From the NCBI RefSeq assembly GCF_023343835.1, contig NC_064435.1, positions 62,692,134-62,756,133 on the forward strand: a stretch of DNA of 64,000 nt, given 5' to 3'. Positions 52,093-63,465 of the stretch are shown here, piece by piece. The notes beneath the pieces were generated by a model. That model did not search any database. It was not told the origin of the DNA and worked only from the letters and a program-made list of their open reading frames with translations. The translations under genes and the position numbers were made by a program. The first letter of the stretch is position 1. Each line of letters starts with the position of its first letter. This stretch comes from Lagopus muta (taxonomy: Eukaryota > Chordata > Aves > Galliformes > Phasianidae).

Positions 52093-55000
52093 TTTTGCAG
52101 TGCTAGGACAGGCATCACATTAAGGCACCTAGTTGAAGGGTTCTGAATTCAAGGAGCTGATTATGTGGCTACTCTGACTGAAAGCAATTTCCTGAACCCC
52201 AGGAAGCACTTCTCTCTACTTTTCTGTGCTGTTTGGCTACTGCCGGATTTTTCAGCTGGCTGTGCAGTGCCCTCCTGTCTCCCCTCTTGCTCTCCATGGG
52301 CACTTTTCTGCTCTCCCCATTTCTGCTTGCTCTCTTGCTGTGCTTCTAGTGCTTGCCTCGTCACTGCACCCAGTGGCAGATTTTATTGTCCTTGCTGGCT
52401 TAGCAGTCAGATGACTCAAAGCTGTCATGAGGCTGGTAGGAGGCATACAGTTCCTACTGTGGCATTGGTGTTCTTTTTACTTCATTGGAAAAAAAAAAAA
52501 AAATTATTATTTTTAAAGAAGTAAGCATGGAACATGACCTAAAACAAATGGCTCGTAGCTGTGGCAGCAATATTAACATTCAGCCATGTATGTAACATAT
52601 GTATTTCTATGTACAAAAAAAGCTGTCATTTTGCTTAATAGGTATTTGAGATATCACATTCACTTTTTTGTTTAAATTGGATGCCCTTCTGTTTCCCTTT
52701 TTCTGACTGAAGCCAAAGAACCTGCACACTGTACCTAATTTTACACAAGTGGGGATACTGTGTGTGCATGGTACTCAATTTATTTTTAGAAGCTTACTTC
52801 CCATGTACTGTGTGTAATTTTCATGTAGGTGATGGATCAGAAAGCTTGCCTCCATTTCCTGCTTGCACTGGCTCTGAGAATTGCTCTAGCCTCTTATCTA
52901 TGAGCTGATTTGTCCCCGTGCAGAAGGCTGGATGTGCTCCAACATGTGCTTAACTGATCAAGATTTTGAGGAGGTGCTAGACTTCCAATCTACAAGATTT
53001 TAATAATCACAGATGGCTTATTTTCTTGCTAAGGAGTGAAGTGCTTGGTATAAAAGAATCTTAATGCAAATCTTTCCATGCCAGATGTGCCTGGTTAGTT
53101 GAATCTCTCGTGTAAGGAATATTCCTATCAAATGGCCTGCTCAGAATGCCTCTGGCAAATGTACACTGCTGCCATAGAACAGAGGCTTAAAAGGATCATC
53201 GAGACACCGAAGTGAATATCTGAATAACTGCACGTTTAACCATACAGACAGCAAGGCAGAATTGTAAATTTTCGATTGCTCTCAGCTTACGATTGGAATG
53301 TGATTATATTCAACCATCTTAGGATGCTTCTTGGGTGATAGTCCACATTGAGCATTTTTGTGATGCTGTGAGTGCTGTTAATAGCATCTGTGACCATGTT
53401 CACTTATGTAGAATCATGTTTAACCCTCTTATGCAGTAGGCTGAAAATATTTCCATAAAAACAGATACGTTGTGTGCACTGCACCAGGACTTCTAGGGCT
53501 GGAGGTCCTTTATGGAGTCATGCAGCTGCCCTCAGGGTTTGGAGTAAAATGCAGGAAGAGTTTGGAGTACTGCCATGGACTTGCTGTTCCCTGGCTTCCT
53601 TTGTAGGGAGTGATGAGGAAAGTGAATTTGGCACAAAAGTTTCAGAATCACAGAATGGTCAGGGTTGGAAGGAACCTCAAGGATCACGAATCTCCAATCC
53701 ACCTGCCACATGCAGGGCCACCAACCTCCCCATTTAATACCAGACCAGGCTGCCCAGGGCCCCATCCACCCTGGCCTTGGACACCTCCACAACCTCTCTG
53801 GGCAGCCTGTTTTAGCAAGTTCCAGCAAAAGTTTCAGCTTGTTAAATGTAGCCAGTAATCCAAGTATCAAAGAAGAGCTATCTTCTGAAGGGTTAATGTT
53901 CTCAGCTCACCAAAGGTAAACTTCTTCCCTTGCTGAACATGTCCCTGTGCTTTTTGTGTTTCCTTCTTACCTACCAGCATGGTGCACCTGTGTTTTTCTG
54001 TTTCAGTTTAGTCCCTGGCATTGCACATTATCACAAATGCCTGAACAGAGACTGTGACTTGATAGGGTATGCAAGGGAGCATCTCAAAATGGTGAGAATG
54101 TGTTACAAGGGCAGAGCTTGCTGAAACCTGAGAGTATTTCTTGTCTTCCTTGTAGCAGGTGTTTCTGCTTTCACATTTTCTACAAACTTTAAATTGCTCA
54201 CAAAATCCTGAGTGAAAAAACAATTTTTTTGGTAGCATATTCAGACTAAGGCCATTCTTTCCTGTACGGTACCTGAATAAAATACTAATGAGTGTTTTGT
54301 GTGTTTGTTTTTCATGTCATGTATTAAAGGTGGATAGCAGAGCTGAGTCGATTGACAAGAAAATTGCCAGACTTGATGCTGAACTAGTGAAATATAAGGA
54401 TCAAATGAAGAAGATGAGAGAGGGGCCTGCAAAGGTAACAAGTTTCTGTGGGATTTAAGCAGCAGAGGATGTGACTCGCACAGCTTGTCATGTAAGGGAG
54501 TGATTTATCCAGTTCTTCAGGTTTTTAGAAATGCATCTTGTCTTACTGGGAAGGGATGTAAGAACTTGCAGGATTATCTTTATTCTGAAGCATCTCTTAG
54601 GCACATGTCTTCAAATGGTGTTTTAATTGGTTTTTAACTTTTCCAAAGTGTACTGTAATTCGTCCATCAGAAGTAACTCCATTGCCTCCCTTCTTCCTTT
54701 TGTTAACTGAGTCAAGTCTGGTAGAGGCTGTTCTGTTCACCTGTCAAAAGAAAAAGATCTGTGCGATTCAGAAAGGGAGTTTGAAAGCCTGGTTTTGAAG
54801 GAGATGAACAGGTAAACAATATCTAATGATAAACATATCAAATGTTTATTTAGTAATAAGCATATCCAGTATAAGTGGTATTGATAAAGTACTATTTTGC
54901 AATATTATTTAATGCCAACTGTTAAGATATGTTTATAAAGATAAAAGTTCTGTTATTTAAGTCTGACTTCATATTCCACTTCTGGAAAAAAAAAAATCAA

Positions 55001-58000
55001 AAGCCTGACATTAGGAAAGTAGGAAATCCTGAAAATAGGAAAGATACTAGAAGCATCGCATACAAGCCTGCTTTGTTGATCATTGATGCAGGGTTGTGCT
55101 CTAAAAGTGACTACTGTTAAACTGTACATTAGTCACTGGGGACTCTCAGAAAATTTAAATTGAATGTATTAGGCTTAAGCAGTATAATGCAAAGTAAAGT
55201 AAAATGCTTTGCCTAATATGTGGATATTCTGTCTTTCAGAATGCAGTGAAACAGAAAGCGTTGAGAGTGTTAAAGCAGAAGCGAATGTAAGTTTTCATTT
55301 GGCATCACTAAAGGCTGGTTTGTTGAAGGAGAGTGGCATACTTCCATTTTTCTTTTCAATACTGTTGCTTCTGAGCATCCTCAAAAGAGAAATGCTGAGC
55401 AAGCTAGTCAGCCCTTCCAAACCATATTACAGATTTTCTGTCAGCATAATTGTGCCTAATTTGTATGTTAATATATAAATTTGGACTGGGATAAGCTGAC
55501 CTACACCTGCTAATCACTAAAGATGTGCTTGGCTTGTGAACTTTCTAAAAGAGATAAAGCCTATTTTTCTATCACTGATTACTCTAAATCGTGTACTTTC
55601 TGATCTTGCTTTGGTTAACTGAAAATTTTCCTGTTCTGTGTGGACACCCTTTAGGATTTGAGCAAATTTAGCTCATGTAATTGTATCTACGCAAAAAAAC
55701 CACACATGAGTGTAGTAGGCAATCCTATGGTCCAGCCTGGACTAGTATATTGTCTTGGAAAGTGTCCAGAAACAAATAAAATGGGAAGAATGTTGGAACT
55801 GTGTGTGGTCTGTGTTCAGGGGTTCTTCACTGGAATATATTATTGCCCTGAATAGCAAGTCTTTATGTTTAACCTGGCCTGCTTTACATTCTTGATTAGG
55901 TAGTACTTTAGCCTTGAGAAGAACTATTATTTGCTTTAAAAAAATTTTTTTGGGGGGGGAGGGGGGTTAGATGTAAGTTTCCTTTTTCCACTCTATTCCC
56001 ACCTCTCCTCTCTGCCCCAACAAAACTTCAGTGCAGAGCCTTTGTGGATTGGACAACCTGCATCTCTTCCATTAGTAAGCCATGGTGTTCATCTCCATCT
56101 TACAGTGATTCAGATTTTCTTGATAACCTCACCAGTTAAAATATAAGATAGCTCATCAGTTATAACAGAAGCTTAATTCAGAAGCAGCTCTATCAACTTT
56201 TTCAGAATATTTTTTTTTTGGTGGCAATAAATAGTGGTGTTTCAGCACTGTTATTTGCATCATTTTTAACAGGTATGAACAACAGCGGGATAATCTAGCA
56301 CAGCAGTCTTTTAATATGGAGCAAGCTAATTACACCATCCAGGCACTGAAGGATACAAAAACAACGGTACCAGTATCTTAGTCTCACATTTACTTAATTT
56401 TGTGTATTGCTGCATTGGATACAAGCATATTATTTGATCATTCTAGGTTGATGCAATGAAACTGGGAGTGAAAGAAATGAAGAAAGCTTACAAGCAAGTG
56501 AAAATTGATCAAATTGAGGTAAGCTTACTATAGTTAAATTATTAAAGAATAGAAATGGTGCACTGAAATAATAATATATTTATTTTTCATTGGACTGCCG
56601 TCTTAATTCCTTCCTTATTGCTCTGGTACTGCAGTTGTTGTCCTTCTACTGATTGTTGTTTCCATGCTGAGTTCACCTGTAATCTCCTTTCTTTTCCTTA
56701 GCACTTCAGCATAAATATTGGTGATACTTCCTGCTGTTGCTTCTTTAGCCTCCTTTTTTCTCCTTATGTTGTTGCTCTTACATGCAGATTAGTCCTTTGC
56801 TCCCCCTGCCTCATGCCAGTGCCAAGCTTAAAAAAATAAACACTTCAAAATGATCTGTGTGACCTAGCCCTGCCTTTAGAAAATGCAGCTTAGAAAGATA
56901 AGAACTTAAAATATAATTTCAAGTATGCTGTACTTAAACTCTTATCAAATGTCAGTATTTAATTCCTCTAAGCTCCCTTTCCTATGCTGATTTTATTTAT
57001 AGCTTACATTGTAAACCTTTAATAAGTATTGGTTCCTTACTTGTACCTAAGTAAAATGCCATGGGTATGCTGATATATTTCCTCAATTTTGCTGTGGCAC
57101 AGCTTAGGACAGTCCTTAGATCTACTGTCTCCTGGTTTTCAGCATAACTCTGAGCTTTGGGTAACTTATTAGAGGCTTTCAGTTCACCCTGAAGAATATT
57201 CATTGTCATACTTTGTGTGGATGAATTGCCACCTATGCTCCCCATTAAAACAGAAAAACAAGGTTTTGCGGAGATGTAGTTGCAGGGTTCCTCTTTCTGC
57301 CTGATATATTATTTACTATAGTTTTAATAGTAATCTAATGGTATTGAATGTGTGTCTCTTGACTTTTATTAACACTGCTTCAAAAACTGATTTAAGAAGT
57401 AAAAATAATTATTTTGTATGCTAGAACTATTAAACAATTGATTAAGCTCCAACTAATTTAACTGAAACCATTGCATGTGGACTGCTGAAATTATTTGCTG
57501 CTCCAGGACATACAAGATCAGTTGGAGGATATGATGGAAGAAGCCAATGAAGTCCAGGAAGCACTGAGTCGTAGCTATGGAACACCAGAGATTGATGAAG
57601 ATGATTTGGAAGCAGGTGAGGAAGGTGGAGGGGGAAGTGACATTTTAATTTCACTAGCCAAATACTGAAAAGTCTTTAGAAAATAGAACCACAAAAAACT
57701 CCACTCCAGCATAAAAGCTACATTTCCTGTAAGAGCAGTAATAAATGGGCAGACCTGAAAGGGGTACTGATAGGATGCTACAGTGAAAAACAGAATGTTG
57801 TCTTTGAACGTGAGCAAGTCTTTGTGTATCCCTGATTAGCAGCTAAATAAGGGACATCAGGATGAATTGAAGCATTCAGTATGAATTGTGTTTCTCTTTA
57901 ATTTTTCCGTCTTGCAAAAGGATATTCTTACCTGATTTTTCAACCAAACTAATTAAATTTCAGAACTGGATGCTTTAGGTGATGAGCTTTTAGCTGATGA

Positions 58001-58570
58001 AGACAATTCCTACTTAGATGAAGCTGCTTCTGCCCCAGCAATTCCAGAGGGCACACCTGTTGATACAAAAAACAAAGTGAGTCCTTTCCTCCTTGAAGCC
58101 AATTACTTTTTTGTTGTTGTTGTTCTTAATGGAATTTATGTGGGTTGCTTGATTTTTGACTCCAATATTTTGGACAAAAATGATACTTCATGTCTTGTGT
58201 GCTTTGGATGCTGCATATATTTTTTTTTTATACTTCAAAGAGCTAAAACATCATTTTGTAAGTGCTATCTGATAACACCACAGGTAAACTTTAAAGGTAC
58301 CACTACAGCTCTTAGTGTAATTATTCTTATAAATAAATAGACAAAATGTTTTCTTCTGTTTTTGGGGCTTTACTGTAGCTTACTACTGAGAATGCTTTTA
58401 TTTTGATTCCAGTGATGTCACCATGACAACTAGAGATATACTGCTTTATAAAACATATAAACTTACGCAATATATTGTGATGGGCGGAGATCTCATTGAG
58501 ATTTCTTTCTTTCATACAGGATGGTGTATTGGTGGATGAATTTGGATTGCCAAAGATTCCTGCAACATAA
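50406..58570 (+). CDS. CHMP5: CHMP5, ESCRT-III associated charged multivesicular body protein 5
   Basis: CHMP5 is a Snf7-family ESCRT-III subunit (yeast Vps60). It acts late in multivesicular-body sorting and membrane scission and binds LIP5/VTA1, the VPS4 cofactor. The eight coding exons are 50406-50474, 54330-54434, 55240-55286, 56273-56366, 56447-56518, 57507-57615, 57964-58076 and 58520-58570. They splice in frame to 219 aa, the same length as human. The N-terminus [20 protein letters not shown] differs from human by a single residue. The basic, helical N-terminal half (residues 1-120) contains [20 protein letters not shown], and the acidic C-terminal half contains [20 protein letters not shown]. 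It ends [13 protein letters not shown]. Intron 1 (about 3.9 kb) holds two CR1 copies. No canonical AATAAA was found between the stop and BAG1, so the 3' end is undefined. Confidence 0.98.
51365..51512 (+). mobile_element. CR1 LINE 3'-end fragment in CHMP5 intron 1
   Basis: It contains GTTTAAGGCCAGGTTGGATG, GAGCAGCCTGAGCTGGTGGG and GGCCCCTTCCAGCCCAAGCT and ends near TTCTGTGACTG. It is in sense with CHMP5. Confidence 0.92.
52058..52097. repeat. Poly-T tract in CHMP5 intron 1
   Basis: A run of about 40 T interrupted once by C, followed by GCAG. The T-tract plus CAG mimics a splice acceptor, but no exon I recognise follows. Confidence 0.8.
53643..53815 (-). mobile_element. CR1 LINE 3'-end fragment in CHMP5 intron 1
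   Basis: The plus strand begins CAGAATCACAGAATGGTCAG, continues GGTTGGAAGGAACCTC and includes CAGGGCCACCAACCTCCCC and CCTCTCTGGGCAGCCTG. It is a near-consensus reverse-complement CR1 end and looks among the youngest here. Confidence 0.95.
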
Positions 58571-59309
58571 ATGTTTCAAAAGCACAATGTATATAATGAA
58601 CTCCACTTTAGAAATCAAGACTTTTTTTTTTTTTGGTAAATCCTGGAGAACTTGTCCTTCCAGTGCAACCTTAATATCACTACATCCTAGAATGCAATAT
58701 GGCTGGTGATGGTCTTTCTTTGAAGAAAGTTGTTCTACTACTGACTTTTCTATTAATGGAAAAATGTGGCACAGTTTCCTTCAGTGGAAGCAAACAGTCT
58801 AAAAGTTTTTGATTTCTTGTGTCTTATGGACAAAATAATATGTAAAGAATAGTGGTGGCTGTTTATAGTGGAGGTTTGCTTTGATTTTTGTATTGTTTCT
58901 CTTTCTTGAAACTAAGATTGTACGTCGCTGCTTTTTCTCTGTAAAATATCTTCCTTATTACTATACTTATTTGATAAAAAGAGTCAAAAACATTTTTAAA
59001 CTACTTCAGTTTGGAGACTTTTATGCTATTGTACTCGTAACCTTGAAAGCTGTGTCAAATAGGGTTGTCATAATGTATTGAACTTAGACATAAAATCACT
59101 TAGATTAGCTGAGTCTATTGTGTGGTATTTGTAGTAATGGTCTTAGCCTGTCCTGTTCTCATTGCTGTATGCTGCTTGAGCTCAGCCCTGACAGTGATGG
59201 AGGCTGGCTCCAGCCCCAAGAGCACCCAGTGCTTTAGCAAGGCTGCACTCACACAAGGCTTGCTTTTGCCATGGTTCTCCTCCTGACAGGAGTTACTCAG
59301 CAACTAATT

Positions 59310-59405
59310 ATGGTCAGATTTTTGGGTAGTCCTGTGTGGAGACAGGAGTTGGACTCAATGATCCTTATTGGTGCCTTCCAACTCAGGCTATTCTATCATT
59401 TTATG
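59310..59405 (+). mobile_element. CR1 LINE 3'-end fragment between CHMP5 and BAG1
   Basis: The last part reads AGGAGTTGGACTCAATGATC, CTTATTGGTGCCTTCCAACT and CAGGCTATTCTATCATTTTA, a CR1 3' end in plus orientation. The left boundary is uncertain. Confidence 0.8.
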
Positions 59406-59639
59406 AATTAGTCTCCTAGCAATAAGTAATCACATAAAAACTTCTTTCTCCCATTAGCTCACCAGTTGTGAGCATGAGACTGCTGTAACGCTGAAGATGA
59501 GTGCTCACACCGTGAGCTAAACGTTGATTTGATAGAAAAGCTAATTTGTGAAGCCACGCTTGGGTGCACAAACATCTGTACAGAGCGAGCTCTAGCCAGC
59601 AACAGGTGCTTTTTACAGAGCAGCGTGGAGCTGCAGTCG

Positions 59640-60080
59640 GAAGCCGGGAATGCCGCATTCCTGCGCGCAGGTCACAGCAGGGCGGCTCTCACGACGCACA
59701 GCCCCCATCGCCGGGCAACATGGCGGAGTGAGGGCCTGCTTCTCACTGCATACTCCCGGAAGTGACGTCACTTGCCAGCTAGACGGTGTTGAGCGGGCGG
59801 GGCCTCGGGCGGAAGTGACGCAATACTGGTGCGACTGGGCCGGTGCCCGCCGACGACTGCTCTGTGGCGGTGCGAGATGGCGGTTCCCGGAGCCCCCGTT
59901 ACTGTTACCGTCACGTACAGTAAGAGTCGCCCGGGGATGGTGGGTGTGGGGTGTGCGTGTCTTGCTTCTATCGTTAGCAGCCGACCGGCTGGGCGGGATG
60001 GGGGCGGCCCAGAGCGGCTGCGGGCTGCGGTGGGGGACTCCGAGGCCTGCAGGAGGGAGGGAATGGCTACTGCGGCTTGC
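59640..60080 (+). promoter_or_regulatory. BAG1: BAG1 CpG-rich promoter with ETS and CRE sites
   Basis: Upstream of the BAG1 ATG the 10-mer GGAAGTGACG occurs twice, at 59758-59767 and 59811-59820. The first copy runs into a perfect palindromic CRE (TGACGTCA, 59763-59770). Each copy is a composite ETS (GGAAGT) plus CREB/ATF-type site. An ACATGGCGG YY1-like site lies at 59718-59726. There is no TATA box. The reading frame of BAG1 is open upstream from 59793 to the ATG. Confidence 0.65.
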
Positions 60081-63000
60081 TGCAGGTGGCACAGCTGCCC
60101 TTGTCAGAGGGCGTGGAGCGAGGATCTCTTCTAGTAGCAGTCTCCCTCTAAATAGTACTTGTCAGAGCTGAATTCGGTGCTGTATAGTGAATGCAGTGCT
60201 ACCTGATGGGCTCTCGTAGAATGGCTTGGAAGGGACCACAAGGATCATCGAGTTCCTGTGGCAGGGCTCCCAACCTCCAGATCTGGTATAGACCAGGCTG
60301 CCCAGAGCTCCATCCAACCCGGTCTTCAATATCTCCAGGGATGGGGCATCCACTGCCTCTCTGGGCAGCCTATTCCAGCATCTCACCACTCTCTGTGTAA
60401 AGAACTTCCCCCTGATATCCACTGTGTTTGGTGGAATGAGTGTATGGGTTTCAGGTTAGGGAGATATGATATTGCAGAGAAGAAGGTGAGAGAATATTTT
60501 TATCTTTCCAGTTGCTATCTGGTAATTATTTAGTTATTAGCTAATAGAAACCATCCTTTATCTGCAACTGTAGCTTCTGGCAGTTTTTGTATTAACATTG
60601 TGAATGAATATAGGGAGAGGTGGAATTAAGGAGTAAGAAAGAAAACAACAGCACAACCATGTGTATCAGTTCACCAGTAGAAGATACTGGATTGAAGCGT
60701 AAAGATCTTGGAAACATGCCTTAGTTCTTTTAAATTGGTATCATTGTTTACTTATAAGCTGTGATAACCATTTCTAACCCATGTTGATTTCATTCTTGTG
60801 TGGATCAATGGTAGAGTTTTTCTTGCAGTCTGTCCAAAGTAGTTTTCATGATTTATTTTTCAAAGTGTTTCTGTTGCAAGGTGAACTTCAGCTGTTCTCT
60901 TCCTCGTTTCTGTTTTTATTTTCCCTCAAATGCTGATAGTCACAGCCTTTTACACAAGGAAGCTGTTTCACAGCAATCTTCTGAAATGCAACAAGATCAG
61001 GACTGAAAAGTTCCGTTTATTGATGTGTTGTTGGCTTTCTTTGTTCATATGTTTTTCCTCCAAATAAACAGGGAAGAAGGTCTGTCTATGGAAAATATTT
61101 CAGAGTATCTTACTGTGATTTTTGAGCTTAAAACCATTTTGGAATTTAAAAATACTACTAGAGGCGTTTGCAAGTTTTTATTCCCCAGTGTAGCTTTATG
61201 TGTGACCCTTGGTAGGCTGGAGCACTTTAAAATTAGTATTTTTATTGCTCTTCTTTGCAGAAGATTAATGTACTTCAAGTTAGTGGCATAAGAATAGTTT
61301 TCTTTCTAGTGTTTGTTCTGGAGCTTTCTTTTCCTGTAAATTTAATTTCTGTTTTAATTTCCCCCGCACCCAATGGTGGCTGATTCCTGTGGGTACTTTC
61401 AAATTGACTGACCTTGAATGTGTGGGAGCAGAGGGTTGTGGAAAGTTTCTGTTGTGATGCAGAGATTAATAGACATCTTCCTTGGTTTTGTTTTTTTTTT
61501 TCTCTGAGATCTTCCTGCTGTTTGTGTGCAAGTAATTTAGGGAGCGTAGGATGTGCCGCTAGCGAGAGGTGACGTATAGGATGAGATTTCGCAAGGTGGC
61601 TAAGGCTGCATAGCTGTGGTATTACGGGCAAAAATAATCTTTGGACTGTGAGAATTCTTTCAGGTGGAGAGGAGACAGTGTAGGGATTGCTTGCCTTTTG
61701 TAAAGACTAGGGAGCAAAGGAAGTGATAAAACATCTCTGGTTCCCCGAGATTTACAACATCAGAAGTTGCCTAGAAGTAGGACATTAAAGAGGTGAAGAA
61801 GGTGTGGGCTTTTGTGCTTTAACTTGTGGGACATTTAGACCACGTGCACTGTTTAAAATTAGATGGGAAATGGTATGGAGAAGGACCACTGTGCCAATAG
61901 AATACTTCCAATTCAATTCTTCAGGTTATTAGAAAGTATGAGAAAATTTTCAGCTGAGGTGAGTCACTTCAAGAGGAAGGAGTTCAACAGAACAGCAGTA
62001 GTTATGGCACTGAGAGACATGGCTTAGTGATGGGACTTGGTAGGTCAGGTTGATGGTTGGACTTGATGATCTCAAAGATCTTTTCAACCCAGGTGATTTC
62101 TATGATTCTAAGAATACTTTCATTTAAGATTAAAATTATGTGTAGGAACCACTGATTAGAGAATTTTCTACATTATGGGAAATACATATTAGAAACTGTT
62201 TTCCTGTGATATTTTCTAGATAGTAAGTATCACTTATTTTACCCATTATATTATTTTATTAGGTAATGAAAAACACAATATTCAGGTTGCTTCTCAACAG
62301 GAAGATGGTGAGCCTACGCTGCAAGACATGGCTGTGCTTATAGAACAAGTCACTGGTGTTCCAGTTTCTTTTCAGAAACTTATATACAAAGGTAATTTAT
62401 AAATCTGTTGGTTTTTATAAGAAACAGTAGGTTTCATCTTAGTCACTTGCAGGTGTCCTTGTTTTGAATGTCTTTAAAAAGATGTTTGTATGGCACTAAC
62501 TACAATTAGTAATGTTTTGACTGTTTTTTTTTCCCCCTCCCTTCCTTTCCATTTAGGGAAATCTCTGAAAGAATTGGAACAGCCATTGTCAGCACTTGGT
62601 GTTAAAAATGGTTGCAAAGTCATGTTGATTGGGAAAAGGGTTAGTGTTACTTTCAGAATTGCTTTTTTTTTTTTTTTTTTTTCCATACGTCATCCTAATT
62701 TCTGTTAATGGTTCAGCTCCTAAACAGATACTGGTTACAGCATAAAAGTAATCTTGTTTACCTACTCACAAACCTGAGTTCAGTCTTGCGTTGTACTGCA
62801 AATAATGCTGCAGCTCGTATGTTTCTGAAATTGCATTATTGGCAGGCTTCTGCTGAATTTGATCTTTGTCACTGCTCATGAACCTCCCATCCACTGATGA
62901 CCTTTTCTGCCCATTTCGTTTTTCTAATGGGGAAAAAAAAAAAACCAACAACTGTCGGTACTGAATTTGCTGGATTGTTTCCAGCAAAAAGATCTGTGAG

Positions 63001-63465
63001 TAGCTTTATCAAGTGGAGTATGAGGTAATATCACCTGATCTGTAAGTTACTTCTATTTACAAGATGCTGAAAAATCTGCAACAGAAAAATTGCTTGTGCT
63101 TTACGTCTTCCCTTCAAATTTGTATCATTAAATGTGTTTTTATATGTCTCCACATTTACTGTATCTGTTACTAAGTTTTGGGAGAAGCTTATATGATAGG
63201 TGCTAAATTATGGAAAGGATAGCCACAGTGCAGTGTATATTTTAAGTCAACAAAAGCCTTTGTGTCTCTTACCACTGTTGTTGCTGCTCTTTAGCTGCAT
63301 AGTGATTCTATTTGTTCCGTAGTTGTGAATATTATACTTTTGAATACACAGAATAGTCCAGAAGAAGAAGCTGAATTAAAGAAGTTAAAAGATCTGGAGA
63401 AGTCAGTGGAGCAAATAGCTAATAAGTTAGAGGAAATTAATAAAGAGTTCACAAGTATCCAGAAG
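59877..63465 (+). CDS. BAG1: BAG1 co-chaperone, 5' part (ubiquitin-like domain), truncated by the window edge
   Basis: BAG1 is an Hsp70/Hsc70 nucleotide-exchange factor that links chaperones to the proteasome and to anti-apoptotic signalling. Four coding exons are visible: 59877-59919, 62263-62391, 62557-62639 and 63352-63465, joined in frame into 123 residues. The start [20 protein letters not shown] leads directly into the ubiquitin-like domain (about 6-86; [24 protein letters not shown]). Charged linker helix [20 protein letters not shown] follows. The C-terminal BAG domain should be encoded beyond 64000. Compared with human BAG-1S, the acidic TRSEEVT repeat region before the ubiquitin-like domain is missing from this exon. 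An upstream in-frame extension of up to 28 codons without an ATG is open, with CTG codons at 59826 and 59835, so a non-AUG longer form is possible but unproven. CR1 copies occupy intron 1. Confidence 0.95.
60216..60421 (-). mobile_element. CR1 LINE 3'-end fragment in BAG1 intron 1
   Basis: The plus strand reads TAGAATGGCTTGGAAGGGAC, then AGGATCATCGAGTTCC, then AGGCTGCCCAGAGCTCCATC and AAAGAACTTCCCCCTGATAT, a reverse-complement CR1 3' region. Confidence 0.93.
60422..61994. other. BAG1 intron 1, non-coding
   Basis: There is no recognisable exon or repeat between the two CR1 copies. Open frames here, for example on the minus strand at 61275-61631 (118 codons), do not resemble known proteins. 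Confidence 0.5.
61995..62116 (+). mobile_element. CR1 LINE 3'-end fragment in BAG1 intron 1
   Basis: It contains GACATGGCTTAGTGATGGGA, GGTTGGACTTGATGATCTCA and AAGATCTTTTCAACCCAGGT and ends ATTTCTATGATTCTAAGAAT. It is in sense with BAG1, about 145 bp before exon 2. Confidence 0.9.

Noticed and set aside
53532-53870. Open frame of 112 codons on the minus strand in CHMP5 intron 1
   Set aside because: It is mostly CR1 sequence at 53643-53815.
59613-60092. Minus-strand open frame (159 codons) over the BAG1 promoter
   Set aside because: GC-rich shadow frame with no protein similarity that I recognise.
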